Origin: CAKZNE01 sp040222435
GTDB taxonomy: Bacteria > Bacteroidota > Bacteroidia > Flavobacteriales > Schleiferiaceae
Length of the DNA stretch: 64,000 nucleotides
Direction: 5' to 3'
Assembly (NCBI GenBank): GCA_965212245.1
Contig: OZ243107.1
Location: 3,348,001-3,412,000 of the forward strand
Shown here: positions 35,776-43,904 of the stretch, piece after piece
How positions within the stretch are numbered: the first letter of the stretch is position 1
Layout: each line of letters begins with the position of its first letter
The notes under the pieces: generated by a model
Databases searched by the model: none
What the model was told of the DNA's origin: nothing
What the model saw: the letters and a program-made list of their open reading frames with translations, nothing else
Translations under genes and position numbers: made by a program

Positions 35776-35811
35776 AGTTGTATATTTTGATTTGCAACGC
35801 GTTAAGTTGTA
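35776..35811 (-). promoter_or_regulatory. Paired TACAACT motifs before the polyketide operon
   Basis: On the minus strand TACAACT occurs at 35811-35805 and 35782-35776, 29 bases apart, with an imperfect inverted repeat (TTGCAAC / GTTGTAA) near 35793-35812. The same heptamer is repeated before the satD-like gene. The site lies in the 88-base divergent region shared with the small peptide gene at 35863. No clean TAnnTTTG box is present on the minus strand. Confidence 0.3.
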
Positions 35812-35862
35812 ATATTTTTTTTTCAGTAAATTCGCACAAACCAATTAATTAAACGTAGTAAC

Positions 35863-36015
35863 ATGAAACCTTCCAAACTTTTGAAAAGCTTCTTTTTGTG
35901 TTGTTGCTTTTCGTTTTTTTCCGCTCAAATCTTCGCAAATTCAGCTTCATTAAGATCAATTAGTGCTAATATAAAGGTGCCTCCCGGGGTCTTTACCACT
36001 ATACCTCCTTTTTAA
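35863..36015 (+). CDS. Small secreted peptide precursor (50 residues)
   Basis: This ATG frame of 50 codons begins MKPSKLLKSFFLCCCFSF. It has a basic start, a long hydrophobic Cys/Phe-rich core and an AQIFANSA cleavage-like site near residue 25-28, so it encodes a signal peptide followed by about 22 residues (SLRSISANIKVPPGVFTTIP plus PF). It lies divergent from the polyketide operon and just upstream of two secreted Cys-rich proteins. A near-consensus -7 (TAAATTCG) lies about 30 bases upstream. I know no homologue. It may be a pheromone-like or structural peptide, or a chance frame with a convincing leader. Confidence 0.5.
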   Translation: MKPSKLLKSFFLCCCFSFFSAQIFANSASLRSISANIKVPPGVFTTIPPF

Positions 36016-36020
36016 TACTG

Positions 36021-36043
36021 CTTTACTATTTACAATAGTAAAG
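36021..36043. repeat. Perfect 10-bp hairpin after the small peptide gene
   Basis: CTTTACTATT and AATAGTAAAG are exact complements around TAC, starting 5 bases after the peptide stop. No T-run follows, so it is more likely an mRNA 3' stabilising stem or a protein-binding site than a simple terminator. Confidence 0.45.
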
Positions 36044-36188
36044 TACGGAATATATTACACTGTAATACGCTTAGGCGGTAACTTATTCTCTTCACAGAGA
36101 TTAAATATGATACTACGTATGATCCGTTTTATATGAATCTGAAAATTATTACTTCAATATAAACTCTTTATTACTCTGCTCTGCACAC

Positions 36189-36211
36189 GAACCGGCCAAG
36201 GTGGCCGGTTC
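36189..36211 (+). terminator. GC-rich hairpin 21 bases before the first Cys-rich gene
   Basis: GAACCGGCCA and TGGCCGGTTC form a perfect 10-bp stem with loop AGG, followed by ATTTAACTTT. It could terminate the upstream peptide transcript. It could also, if included in the leader of the 36233 gene, control that gene's translation or stability. Confidence 0.5.
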
Positions 36212-36232
36212 ATTTAACTTTAAATCAACTTT

Positions 36233-36664
36233 ATGAAACAATTGAAAAAAATGCTCTTTACTCTGGCTCTTTCTTTAGCAGGAATACTGACGTTTGCGCA
36301 AAATTCTCCGTTAAATGTAAATAACAATACCGACTGTTATTATCTGATTACGGCAGTTGCGGTAGAGCGCGGGTGTATCAATCCGTGTACTACACAAACC
36401 ATTTGTATTCCGCCTCACTCTTCCTTACCCATTCTTCCGTGCGGAAACCCTGATCTGATATGGTGTAACCTTCAGGTAACCCCTGCTGATGATGATTGTC
36501 AGCCTTGTCAGCCAGGTTCTGACTACCCCACGGTGAATGTATCAGCCCCTAACGATCCATGTGCACCATTCCCTCATACAGACACTGGAAAACATTGCTC
36601 AGATGCATGCGGTAATTTCACGGTGGACTTCCATAGCCCTACTGATGCAGACATTCATCCCTAA
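36233..36664 (+). CDS. Secreted cysteine-rich protein, copy 1 of a tandem pair
   Basis: This 143-residue protein has a signal peptide (cleaved after about residue 22, TFAQ). The mature chain of about 120 residues has 11 cysteines, including ERGCINPC, IPPHSS, LIWCNLQVTPAD and VSAPNDPCAPF. The next gene encodes a paralogue in which all 11 cysteines align. No membrane helix or enzyme motif is seen. The odd number of cysteines allows one free thiol or an intermolecular bridge. Family and function are not recognised. Confidence 0.75.
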   Translation: MKQLKKMLFTLALSLAGILTFAQNSPLNVNNNTDCYYLITAVAVERGCINPCTTQTICIPPHSSLPILPCGNPDLIWCNLQVTPADDDCQPCQPGSDYPTVNVSAPNDPCAPFPHTDTGKHCSDACGNFTVDFHSPTDADIHP

Positions 36665-36752
36665 GAACAGAAAATGATCAGGGAGGGTCATTCACAATAT
36701 GAATCGGCAAAATGCTGATTCTGTTTTTGTTTAATTTTTAAAACCAATTATC

Positions 36753-37178
36753 ATGAACCGAATTACAAAAACCCTGCTTACCCTGGCCCTTGTACTGGGC
36801 GGAATGGTGGCTTTTGCTCAAAGCGCACCCGTAAACATCACCAACAACACCGGTTGTCATTACCTGGTAAGAGCCGTAGCCGTTGAACCCGGTTGCACAA
36901 ACCCATGTGCCACCGCAACCATTTGCGTGCCACCCGGGGCTGTAGTAAGCCTAAACCCTTGCGGAATGCCCCACCTTATATGGTGTAATGTACAGGTGAC
37001 TCCGGCTGATGCCAACTGTCAGGCCTGCCCCAGCCCGTTCGGAACTGTAAATGTATCGGCTCCTAACGATCCGTGTGCGCCTTACCCTCAACATGCTTCC
37101 GGTAAGCATTGTGATGCACTTTGCGGCAGCTTTAATGTAGATTACCTAACTCCTAATGATGTTCATATTAACCCCTAA
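36753..37178 (+). CDS. Secreted cysteine-rich protein, copy 2 of a tandem pair
   Basis: This 141-residue paralogue of the preceding protein shares the signal peptide form (AFAQ), the LIWCN.QVTPAD core, VNVSAPNDPCAP and the GKHC...CG.F.VD ending. All 11 cysteine positions are kept while other positions differ widely. This suggests a stable disulfide scaffold and an old duplication. It is 88 bases downstream of copy 1, and a strong terminator follows, so both copies may share one transcript. Confidence 0.75.
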   Translation: MNRITKTLLTLALVLGGMVAFAQSAPVNITNNTGCHYLVRAVAVEPGCTNPCATATICVPPGAVVSLNPCGMPHLIWCNVQVTPADANCQACPSPFGTVNVSAPNDPCAPYPQHASGKHCDALCGSFNVDYLTPNDVHINP

Positions 37179-37200
37179 TCGGTTACTATAAATACAGTGA

Positions 37201-37231
37201 AGAGGCAGGTTGAACACCTGCCTCTTTTTTT
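37201..37231 (+). terminator. Rho-independent terminator after the Cys-rich pair
   Basis: A 10-bp stem (AGAGGCAGGT / ACCTGCCTCT) with loop TGAAC is followed by seven T residues. Confidence 0.9.
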
Positions 37232-37354
37232 GGGTTTGAAACCATAACCCCCCGCCACCTTACCCTCTGAGACAGGAGTCTATTACACTTTCAGACTTTT
37301 TAAGCACTTCTCATGTATTCCGCTAAAAAGCTTCTCTAAGCCGTTTATTCTCTG

Positions 37355-37362
37355 TAGTTTTG
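37355..37362 (+). promoter_or_regulatory. Candidate -7 box for the ABC-F gene
   Basis: TAGTTTTG fits TAnnTTTG and lies 19 bases before the ATG at 37382. Confidence 0.45.
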
Positions 37363-37381
37363 CCGCCTCAAATTTACAGTG

Positions 37382-39007
37382 ATGATTGCAGCAAATAATG
37401 TATCCCTCCAATTCGGGAAAAGAGTTCTTTTTGAAGATGTTAACATCAAATTTCACGGAGAACGCTGTTACGGTCTTATTGGCGCCAATGGAGCAGGAAA
37501 ATCTACTTTTTTGAAGATTCTTTCCGGAGATATACTGCCTACTTCCGGAAATGTGAGTATGGAACCCGGCAAAAGAATGGCCGTTCTTAATCAAAATCAC
37601 ACTGAATACGATGATCAAACGGTATTGAACACCGTGATTATGGGTTATCGTGAATTATGGAACCTGATTCAGGAAAAAGATGCTATATACGCTAAACCTG
37701 ACTTTAGCGAAGAAGACGGTATCAAAGCATCAGAGCTGGAAGAGAAGTTTGCTGAAATGGACGGCTGGAATGCGGAATCTGATGCTGCAGCTTTACTAAG
37801 TGGGCTGGGAATACCGGAAAGTGACCATTTTAAGTTAATGCAGGATATGGAAGGTAGCTATAAGGTAAGAGTGCTTTTAGCTCAGGCCCTTTTTGGAAAC
37901 CCCGATGTATTGATCCTGGATGAGCCTACCAACGACCTTGATCTTAAAACCATCAGCTGGCTGGAAGATTTTCTGCTTAATTTCCGCAATACAGTTATTG
38001 TAGTATCTCATGATCGACACTTCCTGGATACCGTTTGTACCAACATTGCTGATATAGATTTTAGTAAAATCCGTCTTTATACCGGAAACTATACCTTCTG
38101 GTATGAGTCAAGCCAATTGGCTTTACGCCAGCGTACCGCGGCCAATAAAAAAGCGGAAGACAAGCGAAAAGAGTTACAGGAATTTATCTCGCGTTTTAGC
38201 GCTAATGCTTCCAAAAGTAAACAGGCTACCAGCCGTAAAAAACTACTGGAAAAGATCAACATTGATGATATTCAGGCTTCAAGTCGCAGATATCCTGCTA
38301 TTATTTTTAATCAGCAACGCGAAGCCGGAGATCAAATTCTGGAAGTGGAGAACCTCAGTGCTACAGCCGATGATGGTACTCTTCTATTTAAAGATTTAAA
38401 TTTTAAAGTAAACCGGGGAGATAAAATTACCCTGCTTAGCGATAATGCCATGGCTATTACCGCCCTGTTTGAGATCCTCAATGGTAATCGTAAGGCAGAC
38501 AGCGGCACCTATACCTATGGGCAAACCATTGTTACTTCTTACCTGCCTAATGACAATGCCGAGTTTTTTGATACTGATGACAACCTGATCGATTGGTTAC
38601 GTCAGTATTCTGAAAATAAGGATGAAGTGTACGTTCGTGGGTTTTTGGGTAAAATGCTGTTTACCGGTGAGGAAACTTTTAAATCAGCAAGAGTGCTTTC
38701 CGGAGGCGAAAAAGTACGTTGTATGCTTTCACGCATGATGCTTAAGGAAGGTAATGTACTGATGTTGGATGAACCTACCAATCACCTGGATCTTGAGTCC
38801 ATACAAGCATTGAACAACTCACTCCGCGATTTTAAGGGTACTATTCTCTTTACCTCTCATGACCACACCTTTACACAAACTATAGCCGACCGTATTATTG
38901 AGATAAGCCCCAATGGCACCATGGATAAGCTTATGGAGTACGATGAGTATATTTCTGAACCCCGGATACAGGAGCAACGCGAAGCACTGAAAACATCTAT
39001 GGTTTAG
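37382..39007 (+). CDS. ABC-F family ATPase, YbiT type
   Basis: This 541-residue protein has two ABC domains. Walker A motifs are GANGAGKST (~37-45) and a degenerate second loop 'KITLLSDNAMAIT' (~350), where the usual GxxGxGKST is lost. Signature motifs appear as 'MEGSYKVRVLLAQAL' in domain 1 and 'LSGGEKVRCMLSRMML' in domain 2. The linker 'RFSANASKSKQATSR' matches E. coli YbiT closely. ABC-F proteins act on ribosomes. The degenerate second Walker A is a feature of the YbiT branch. A GTG at 37379 adds only one residue; I use the ATG. Confidence 0.9.
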   Translation: MIAANNVSLQFGKRVLFEDVNIKFHGERCYGLIGANGAGKSTFLKILSGDILPTSGNVSMEPGKRMAVLNQNHTEYDDQTVLNTVIMGYRELWNLIQEKDAIYAKPDFSEEDGIKASELEEKFAEMDGWNAESDAAALLSGLGIPESDHFKLMQDMEGSYKVRVLLAQALFGNPDVLILDEPTNDLDLKTISWLEDFLLNFRNTVIVVSHDRHFLDTVCTNIADIDFSKIRLYTGNYTFWYESSQLALRQRTAANKKAEDKRKELQEFISRFSANASKSKQATSRKKLLEKINIDDIQASSRRYPAIIFNQQREAGDQILEVENLSATADDGTLLFKDLNFKVNRGDKITLLSDNAMAITALFEILNGNRKADSGTYTYGQTIVTSYLPNDNAEFFDTDDNLIDWLRQYSENKDEVYVRGFLGKMLFTGEETFKSARVLSGGEKVRCMLSRMMLKEGNVLMLDEPTNHLDLESIQALNNSLRDFKGTILFTSHDHTFTQTIADRIIEISPNGTMDKLMEYDEYISEPRIQEQREALKTSMV

Positions 39008-39009
39008 GT

Positions 39010-39474
39010 TTAAACCACCGTATTGATCTTAACGGAATGACCGTTGAAATTTATTTCATCACCGGCTTTTTTACCCTCTAATTCCTGGTAAATAGGGCTC
39101 TCTACAGAAATAGCAGTATAGGTATTGCCCTGAGCCGTAAAGCTGTTTTCAGGAACCGCTACCAAGAGCTTTCCAATATTGGTATCTACCAGGCTTACAG
39201 GCCCTACCTCTTTTTTAGCCGCCAAGGACTCAAAGCGATCCAGGAATTCTATTTCTTCTTTGAGCTTATCCAGATTATCCCCCTCCAAACGCACTTCACG
39301 CATAAGGTTTTCAGTAGGGCTTTCTATAATATCACCTTTATCCAGGTCATCGCCATTTACACTTTCCAGCTGCTCTTTTTGGAAATTAGTGAGCCGGTCA
39401 TACTCTTCCCTCTTCTTCTTTAATAAGGCTTCAAAAGCTCTTTGTTTTTCTACAAGTGCGTCTTCTGTATTCAT
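39010..39474 (-). CDS. Gre-like protein (coiled coil plus GreA/GreB C-terminal-like domain), copy A
   Basis: This 154-residue protein starts with a charged coiled coil (~1-90). The C-terminal part 'YTAISVESPIYQELEGKKAGDEINFNG' mirrors the GreA/GreB FKBP-like domain ('...SP...ALLGKKVGDEV'). Gre factors bind the RNA polymerase secondary channel. Copy A keeps an Asp-rich patch (GDDLDKGD) near the loop of the coiled coil. It meets the ABC-F gene tail to tail with a 2-base gap and is divergent from copy B. Confidence 0.65.
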   Translation of the reverse strand: MNTEDALVEKQRAFEALLKKKREEYDRLTNFQKEQLESVNGDDLDKGDIIESPTENLMREVRLEGDNLDKLKEEIEFLDRFESLAAKKEVGPVSLVDTNIGKLLVAVPENSFTAQGNTYTAISVESPIYQELEGKKAGDEINFNGHSVKINTVV

Positions 39475-39536
39475 TAGTATCTCTTTTGTAATCCAACTGC
39501 CATTAAAGTCATTTGTTTATAGCCGGGTTCAATCTC

Positions 39537-39544
39537 TATTTTTG
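39537..39544 (+). promoter_or_regulatory. Candidate -7 box for Gre-like copy B
   Basis: TATTTTTG fits TAnnTTTG. A TTG at 39513-39515 lies about 21 bases upstream as a possible -33. The box ends only 5 bases before the ATG at 39550, so the mRNA would have almost no leader. Confidence 0.5.
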
Positions 39545-39549
39545 TAGCG

Positions 39550-40002
39550 ATGAAAAATTTTAAGCTGAAGCTGGTCACCTTACTCAAAGAGCAATTGCAA
39601 GCCAGAGAAAAAGATCTCAGACATGAGCTGGCCCAGCTCAAAGAATCTTTATACTCTGAAACTAAAAGCACTGCCGGAGATAAACACGAAACCGGCCGTG
39701 CTATGACTCACCTTGAACAGGAAAAACTGGGCACCCGCTTACAACAGCTAATCCAGCAACAAAACATTTTAAAACAGATAGACTTCACCGCTTCTTACCC
39801 CACTGCAAGAATGGGTAGCCTTATTGAAACGAATCAGGCTTTTTACCTGATTGCCATCGCTTTTGGAACTTTATCGGTTGGAGACAGATCCTGCTTTATA
39901 CTTTCTCCAGCCTCTCCGATGGGGAAATTACTAATGGGGACAAAAGCTGCTGAAAAGATCCCGTTTCGGGGAACAGAAATTGAAATTTCAGGAATACATT
40001 AA
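39550..40002 (+). CDS. Gre-like protein, copy B
   Basis: This 150-residue protein has a helical N-terminus (~1-75) and a C-terminal domain with SPASPMGKLLMGTKAAEK. That matches the S-P-x-G-x-x-L-x-G-x-x-x-G-D block of GreA/GreB closely. In Bacteroidota such proteins are often mislabelled as 3-oxoacyl-ACP synthases. It probably acts on RNA polymerase. It and copy A are read head to head from 75 bases, so one control site may set both. Confidence 0.65.
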   Translation: MKNFKLKLVTLLKEQLQAREKDLRHELAQLKESLYSETKSTAGDKHETGRAMTHLEQEKLGTRLQQLIQQQNILKQIDFTASYPTARMGSLIETNQAFYLIAIAFGTLSVGDRSCFILSPASPMGKLLMGTKAAEKIPFRGTEIEISGIH

Positions 40003-40091
40003 ATCTTCTGGATAAATTGTGTTTCTTTAAATGCTCTTTCCCATAAATTAGCATTATTATCACCCCTATAACCTTATTAGTAAGCTACTTA

Positions 40092-43000
40092 ATGAAGCCT
40101 TTTTTTGCAACTCTTCTGGTCTTTCTAAACCTTTATGCTATAGCCCAGCCTAAAAAAGAATACCAAGGACTTCTTTGGAAGATATCCGGTAACGGGCTTG
40201 AAAAGTCCTCCTACTTATACGGCACCATGCATGTGAGTAACCGCGTAGCTTTTCACCTGAGTGAAACTTTTTTTAATGCTTTAGATGAGGCTGATATCAT
40301 TGCTCTGGAAACCAATCCGGAGTACTGGGTAAGAGACATTGCACAATCGCCTTTATATCAGGATTACTTTTCAATGGGTATGCAGGCTAATCAAAAAGCC
40401 TTTCCACTGTATACTTCATTTATTCCTAAGCAACCCAGGCAAAATGAGCTGGAGTACTTCCTTGCTCAGGATCAGGATATGCTGAACAACATGCTTTGGC
40501 GTTTTAGCAGCAGCGGGCAAAACTTTGAGGAAGGGACCTTTCTGGATCTCTTTATATACCAAAGCGGCAAAAAGAAAGGTAAAAAGGTAATAGCACTGGA
40601 AGACTTTGAAGGTTCTTTTCGTTCGGTACTGCTTTCCAATCGCTTTGATAAAGACGCTAAACCTTTGTCTGATCGGCAGGCACTGGAATTATTGGGCAAC
40701 TTTCAAAGCTGGGAAGAATTACAGGAAGATGCATACCGCAGAGGTGATCTTGATTTGTTGGACACTATTATTTCCAGCCTGTATACCAGCCGCTATTACC
40801 GCAAGAATATGCTGGATCTTCGCAATGAGGTCATGGCACGGGGAATAGACTCCCTTTTACAACATGCTGTACTTTTTACCGGGGTTGGTGCGGCTCACCT
40901 GCCCGGTAAAAAAGGGGTTATCAATCTCTTACGGAAAATGGGGTATACGCTTACCGCTGAAGATCGGGTAATAAGCAAACAGAGTATGGAGGAGAAGGAA
41001 GAAATTGACTCTCTCATTTATGAACACCCCCTTCAAAGCTTTACCTCTGACGATGGCTTTGTGAGAACCACCATACCAGGACCCATGACCAAGGTTATTT
41101 CCGGAGGCTATCAGGAATATTTATATGCGGATATGGCCAATGGCGCATACTACTCGCTCCGCAGAATATTTACTGCGGCTGCCTTCTATGGAAAGAATGC
41201 ACAATCCTATGCCGCCAAAATAGACAGTTTGCTTTTTGAAAATATACCGGGAAAAATTGTTTCCAACACAACCGTAAATATTTCGGGTTATCCGGGTATT
41301 GACATTGTAAATACCACACGGCAGGGCGACTGGCAACGCTACAATATTATTTATACCCCCCTGGAAATACTGATCTTTAAGGCAGGAGGTAATAATGAAT
41401 TTGTAAAATCAGCTCAGCCCGCTGCTTACTTTTCCAACATAAGCCTGGGACATTCACAAACCGAAACAGCTACTTTCAGACCGCGCTACGGAGCATTCTC
41501 TCTGCATTTGCCGGCCGGGCATCGTTATGAGAACTACCGTAGTATCTATTACAACCCCTTTGAAACCTATTGGGCGGAAGCTATGGATAAAAATGGAAAT
41601 CATTTTGCTGTAGCACACCGCCAGTTCCACGACTTTGAATATATCGAAGAAGATCCTTTTGAACTCCGTTACTTCATTGAAAACCTGGAAGATGAAGATT
41701 TTTTTACAGTTGACACACTTTATATTTCCAACCAATTTGACCATCCTGTTTCTGAATTTCGTTTTCATTCCGAAAAAGGTAAAACATACCACGGGCAAGT
41801 GCATATTAAAGGTCCGCATTACGTAACGCTTTTCAGCAATCACCCGGATGAATCAGGCAGAGCGCATTTTTTCAACTCTTTCTCATTTACGCCCTTTATA
41901 TATGAGCATAGTTTTACACCTAAAAGTGATACCAGCCTGCACTACAGCATGGAAGCTCCGTTTGAGCTGAACAACAACCGCTCTTTTATTGATCGGGTAA
42001 GTTACCGGGAGGAGATCAAGCCACCTGATTACCAAGAGCAGGTTCATGAGCGTTTTCTCAATTGTGAAACCACCGGGGAGCAATTGCGTGTACAATTCAA
42101 AAAACTGCATCTCCTGGCCTCCTATACTTCTCCTGAAAATTTCTGGGAAGCACAGCAACTGGTTCCTGAGCAGGAAAGCCTTATCCGTACTAAAGACAGT
42201 CTTCTTTTTACAGAAATACGCGATAGCACTTTTTTTTCACAGGGCCGGGAGGTTTGGTTTACCGATACCAATAGCAGCAGGGCTATACGTATAAAAGCGG
42301 TGTTGGAAAACGGAGCCTTGTATACTTTAACAGCGGTAGTTGATACTGCAGGCTTTTCCACCCTTTTGTTGGATAAGGCTTTTAAGAGCTTCAGACCATC
42401 CACAGATACGGTTATTGGCCAATCCGTATTACGCTCACGGGCCGATTATTTTTTCAACAACCTCTACAGCCATGATAGCAGCCGGGTACATGAATCGCAA
42501 AACTCTATTGATCAGCTTACTTTTACGGCTCAGGATGCGGGCCGTATAAAAGAAGTGATTACTAATTACTCGGATCCCAACTTTAAACGTGTATACCGTC
42601 TTAAGCTTTTGGGTGTGCTGGCAAAGCTGGGCGATCCCGATCATATCAATTACCTGGCTGAGCTCTACACACGTTACCCTGATTCCTCAGTTTACCAATT
42701 TGCTATTCTTGAGGCTTTGATTGACTTTAAAAACCGTGAAGCTTTGAAAGTTTTTAAAGAGCTGCTACTCAATGAAACACCTTTTAGCAATAGTACCTGG
42801 ACCAGCACCGCCTTAATCCAGAGGCTGGAAGACTCATTGAAACTGGCCCGCCCCCTCTTCCCTGAAATACTGGAACTTACTGACTTTGAAGATTACCGCA
42901 CGGGAGTATATGGTGTGCTGGCTGAGTTAGTTGAAAATGAAGAAGTCAAACGATCTGTTTATAAATCACGTTACAGCACTATCTTGAGAAGAGCCAAAGT

Positions 43001-43649
43001 TCAACTGAAAAAACAATGCTCTTCAGATGAAACCAACAGTGCGCGAAAAAGCAATCAAGACCTGAGTAATTACAACATTCTTCTCCGGCCGTTTGCCCGT
43101 AAAAAAGAAGTGAAACAACATTTCCGAAATGTAATGGATATCCGTAACAAATCTGTTCTTCTGGAACAGCTTCAAATCTTACAGGGCAGTATCGAAATTC
43201 CCGATTCATTGTGGAACTATGCCGCTTCTGATATACGGGTAACCAGGGATGCCTATGACTTTATGAAGCATAAAGGTTTACTGGGTGTTTTAAAGCCAAA
43301 GTATCGTGCTCAGCAAGAAATAGCGCGTTCTATAGCACAGAATGCTTCATATCGAAATTATGATACTCTTGCATTTATAACTTCTGATAAGGTACTTCAT
43401 AAAGGGAAAACATGTGAAGCTTATTTCTTCAGGTTTAAAAACAATAAAAAAGATAACTTATGGAAGTTGACCTATGTGGTGTTAAGTAATGGAAAAGGAA
43501 TACAAACTCTTGAACGGTTGAACGGAACCGGGGAAGAATTTAACCCCAGGCTGGATAATGTGGATGAAATTATTGAAGATGCATTAAAGCTAATTGAAGT
43601 GGACGGACGAAACCGTTATGTGGATATGTCTCAGAACCGCTGGTACTAA
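40092..43649 (+). CDS. TraB/GumN-family protein fused to a long uncharacterised C-terminal region
   Basis: This 1185-residue secreted protein has a signal peptide ending YAIAQ. Residues ~25-300 are a TraB/GumN domain: 'SSYLYGTMHVSN' at the start and 'FTGVGAAHLPGKKGVINLL' at the end, with conserved Glu and His that may form a metal protease-like site. The remaining ~880 residues include beta-rich segments (~330-750) and a helical HEAT-like part (~810-1000, 'GVLAKLGDPDHINYLAELY'). Typical TraB proteins are about 290 residues, so this is a large fusion. The function is unknown. Confidence 0.7.
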   Translation: MKPFFATLLVFLNLYAIAQPKKEYQGLLWKISGNGLEKSSYLYGTMHVSNRVAFHLSETFFNALDEADIIALETNPEYWVRDIAQSPLYQDYFSMGMQANQKAFPLYTSFIPKQPRQNELEYFLAQDQDMLNNMLWRFSSSGQNFEEGTFLDLFIYQSGKKKGKKVIALEDFEGSFRSVLLSNRFDKDAKPLSDRQALELLGNFQSWEELQEDAYRRGDLDLLDTIISSLYTSRYYRKNMLDLRNEVMARGIDSLLQHAVLFTGVGAAHLPGKKGVINLLRKMGYTLTAEDRVISKQSMEEKEEIDSLIYEHPLQSFTSDDGFVRTTIPGPMTKVISGGYQEYLYADMANGAYYSLRRIFTAAAFYGKNAQSYAAKIDSLLFENIPGKIVSNTTVNISGYPGIDIVNTTRQGDWQRYNIIYTPLEILIFKAGGNNEFVKSAQPAAYFSNISLGHSQTETATFRPRYGAFSLHLPAGHRYENYRSIYYNPFETYWAEAMDKNGNHFAVAHRQFHDFEYIEEDPFELRYFIENLEDEDFFTVDTLYISNQFDHPVSEFRFHSEKGKTYHGQVHIKGPHYVTLFSNHPDESGRAHFFNSFSFTPFIYEHSFTPKSDTSLHYSMEAPFELNNNRSFIDRVSYREEIKPPDYQEQVHERFLNCETTGEQLRVQFKKLHLLASYTSPENFWEAQQLVPEQESLIRTKDSLLFTEIRDSTFFSQGREVWFTDTNSSRAIRIKAVLENGALYTLTAVVDTAGFSTLLLDKAFKSFRPSTDTVIGQSVLRSRADYFFNNLYSHDSSRVHESQNSIDQLTFTAQDAGRIKEVITNYSDPNFKRVYRLKLLGVLAKLGDPDHINYLAELYTRYPDSSVYQFAILEALIDFKNREALKVFKELLLNETPFSNSTWTSTALIQRLEDSLKLARPLFPEILELTDFEDYRTGVYGVLAELVENEEVKRSVYKSRYSTILRRAKVQLKKQCSSDETNSARKSNQDLSNYNILLRPFARKKEVKQHFRNVMDIRNKSVLLEQLQILQGSIEIPDSLWNYAASDIRVTRDAYDFMKHKGLLGVLKPKYRAQQEIARSIAQNASYRNYDTLAFITSDKVLHKGKTCEAYFFRFKNNKKDNLWKLTYVVLSNGKGIQTLERLNGTGEEFNPRLDNVDEIIEDALKLIEVDGRNRYVDMSQNRWY

Positions 43650-43651
43650 AC

Positions 43652-43801
43652 TTACTTTAAAGCATCCGTCATGCTATGATTCATTTGGTATAGAGCACGT
43701 TGACTCTCATTGAAATTCAATACCGCGAAAAACTGTGAAGCAGTAAAGTTCTGAGCGCTGATATTCTTTCTTTTGATTTTAAGAGCAGACATCTTTTTCA
43801 T
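43652..43801 (-). CDS. Possible small protein of 49 residues
   Basis: This ATG frame lies in the 255-base gap between the TraB fusion and the helicase. The product begins with basic residues (MKKMSALKIKRKN) and continues as an amphipathic helix-like stretch. It has no signal peptide and no family I recognise. It is a weak call, supported by its position in an otherwise empty gap and by an uninterrupted frame. Confidence 0.3.
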   Translation of the reverse strand: MKKMSALKIKRKNISAQNFTASQFFAVLNFNESQRALYQMNHSMTDALK

Positions 43802-43904
43802 AGCATCAATCTTTAAGGGTTATACCTTAATTAATCCAGAAAAAGATCAGATTGTTTAGCGTATTCCGGTAAAAACTTTCACCGGAATACGCTTTAACTA
43901 TCTC

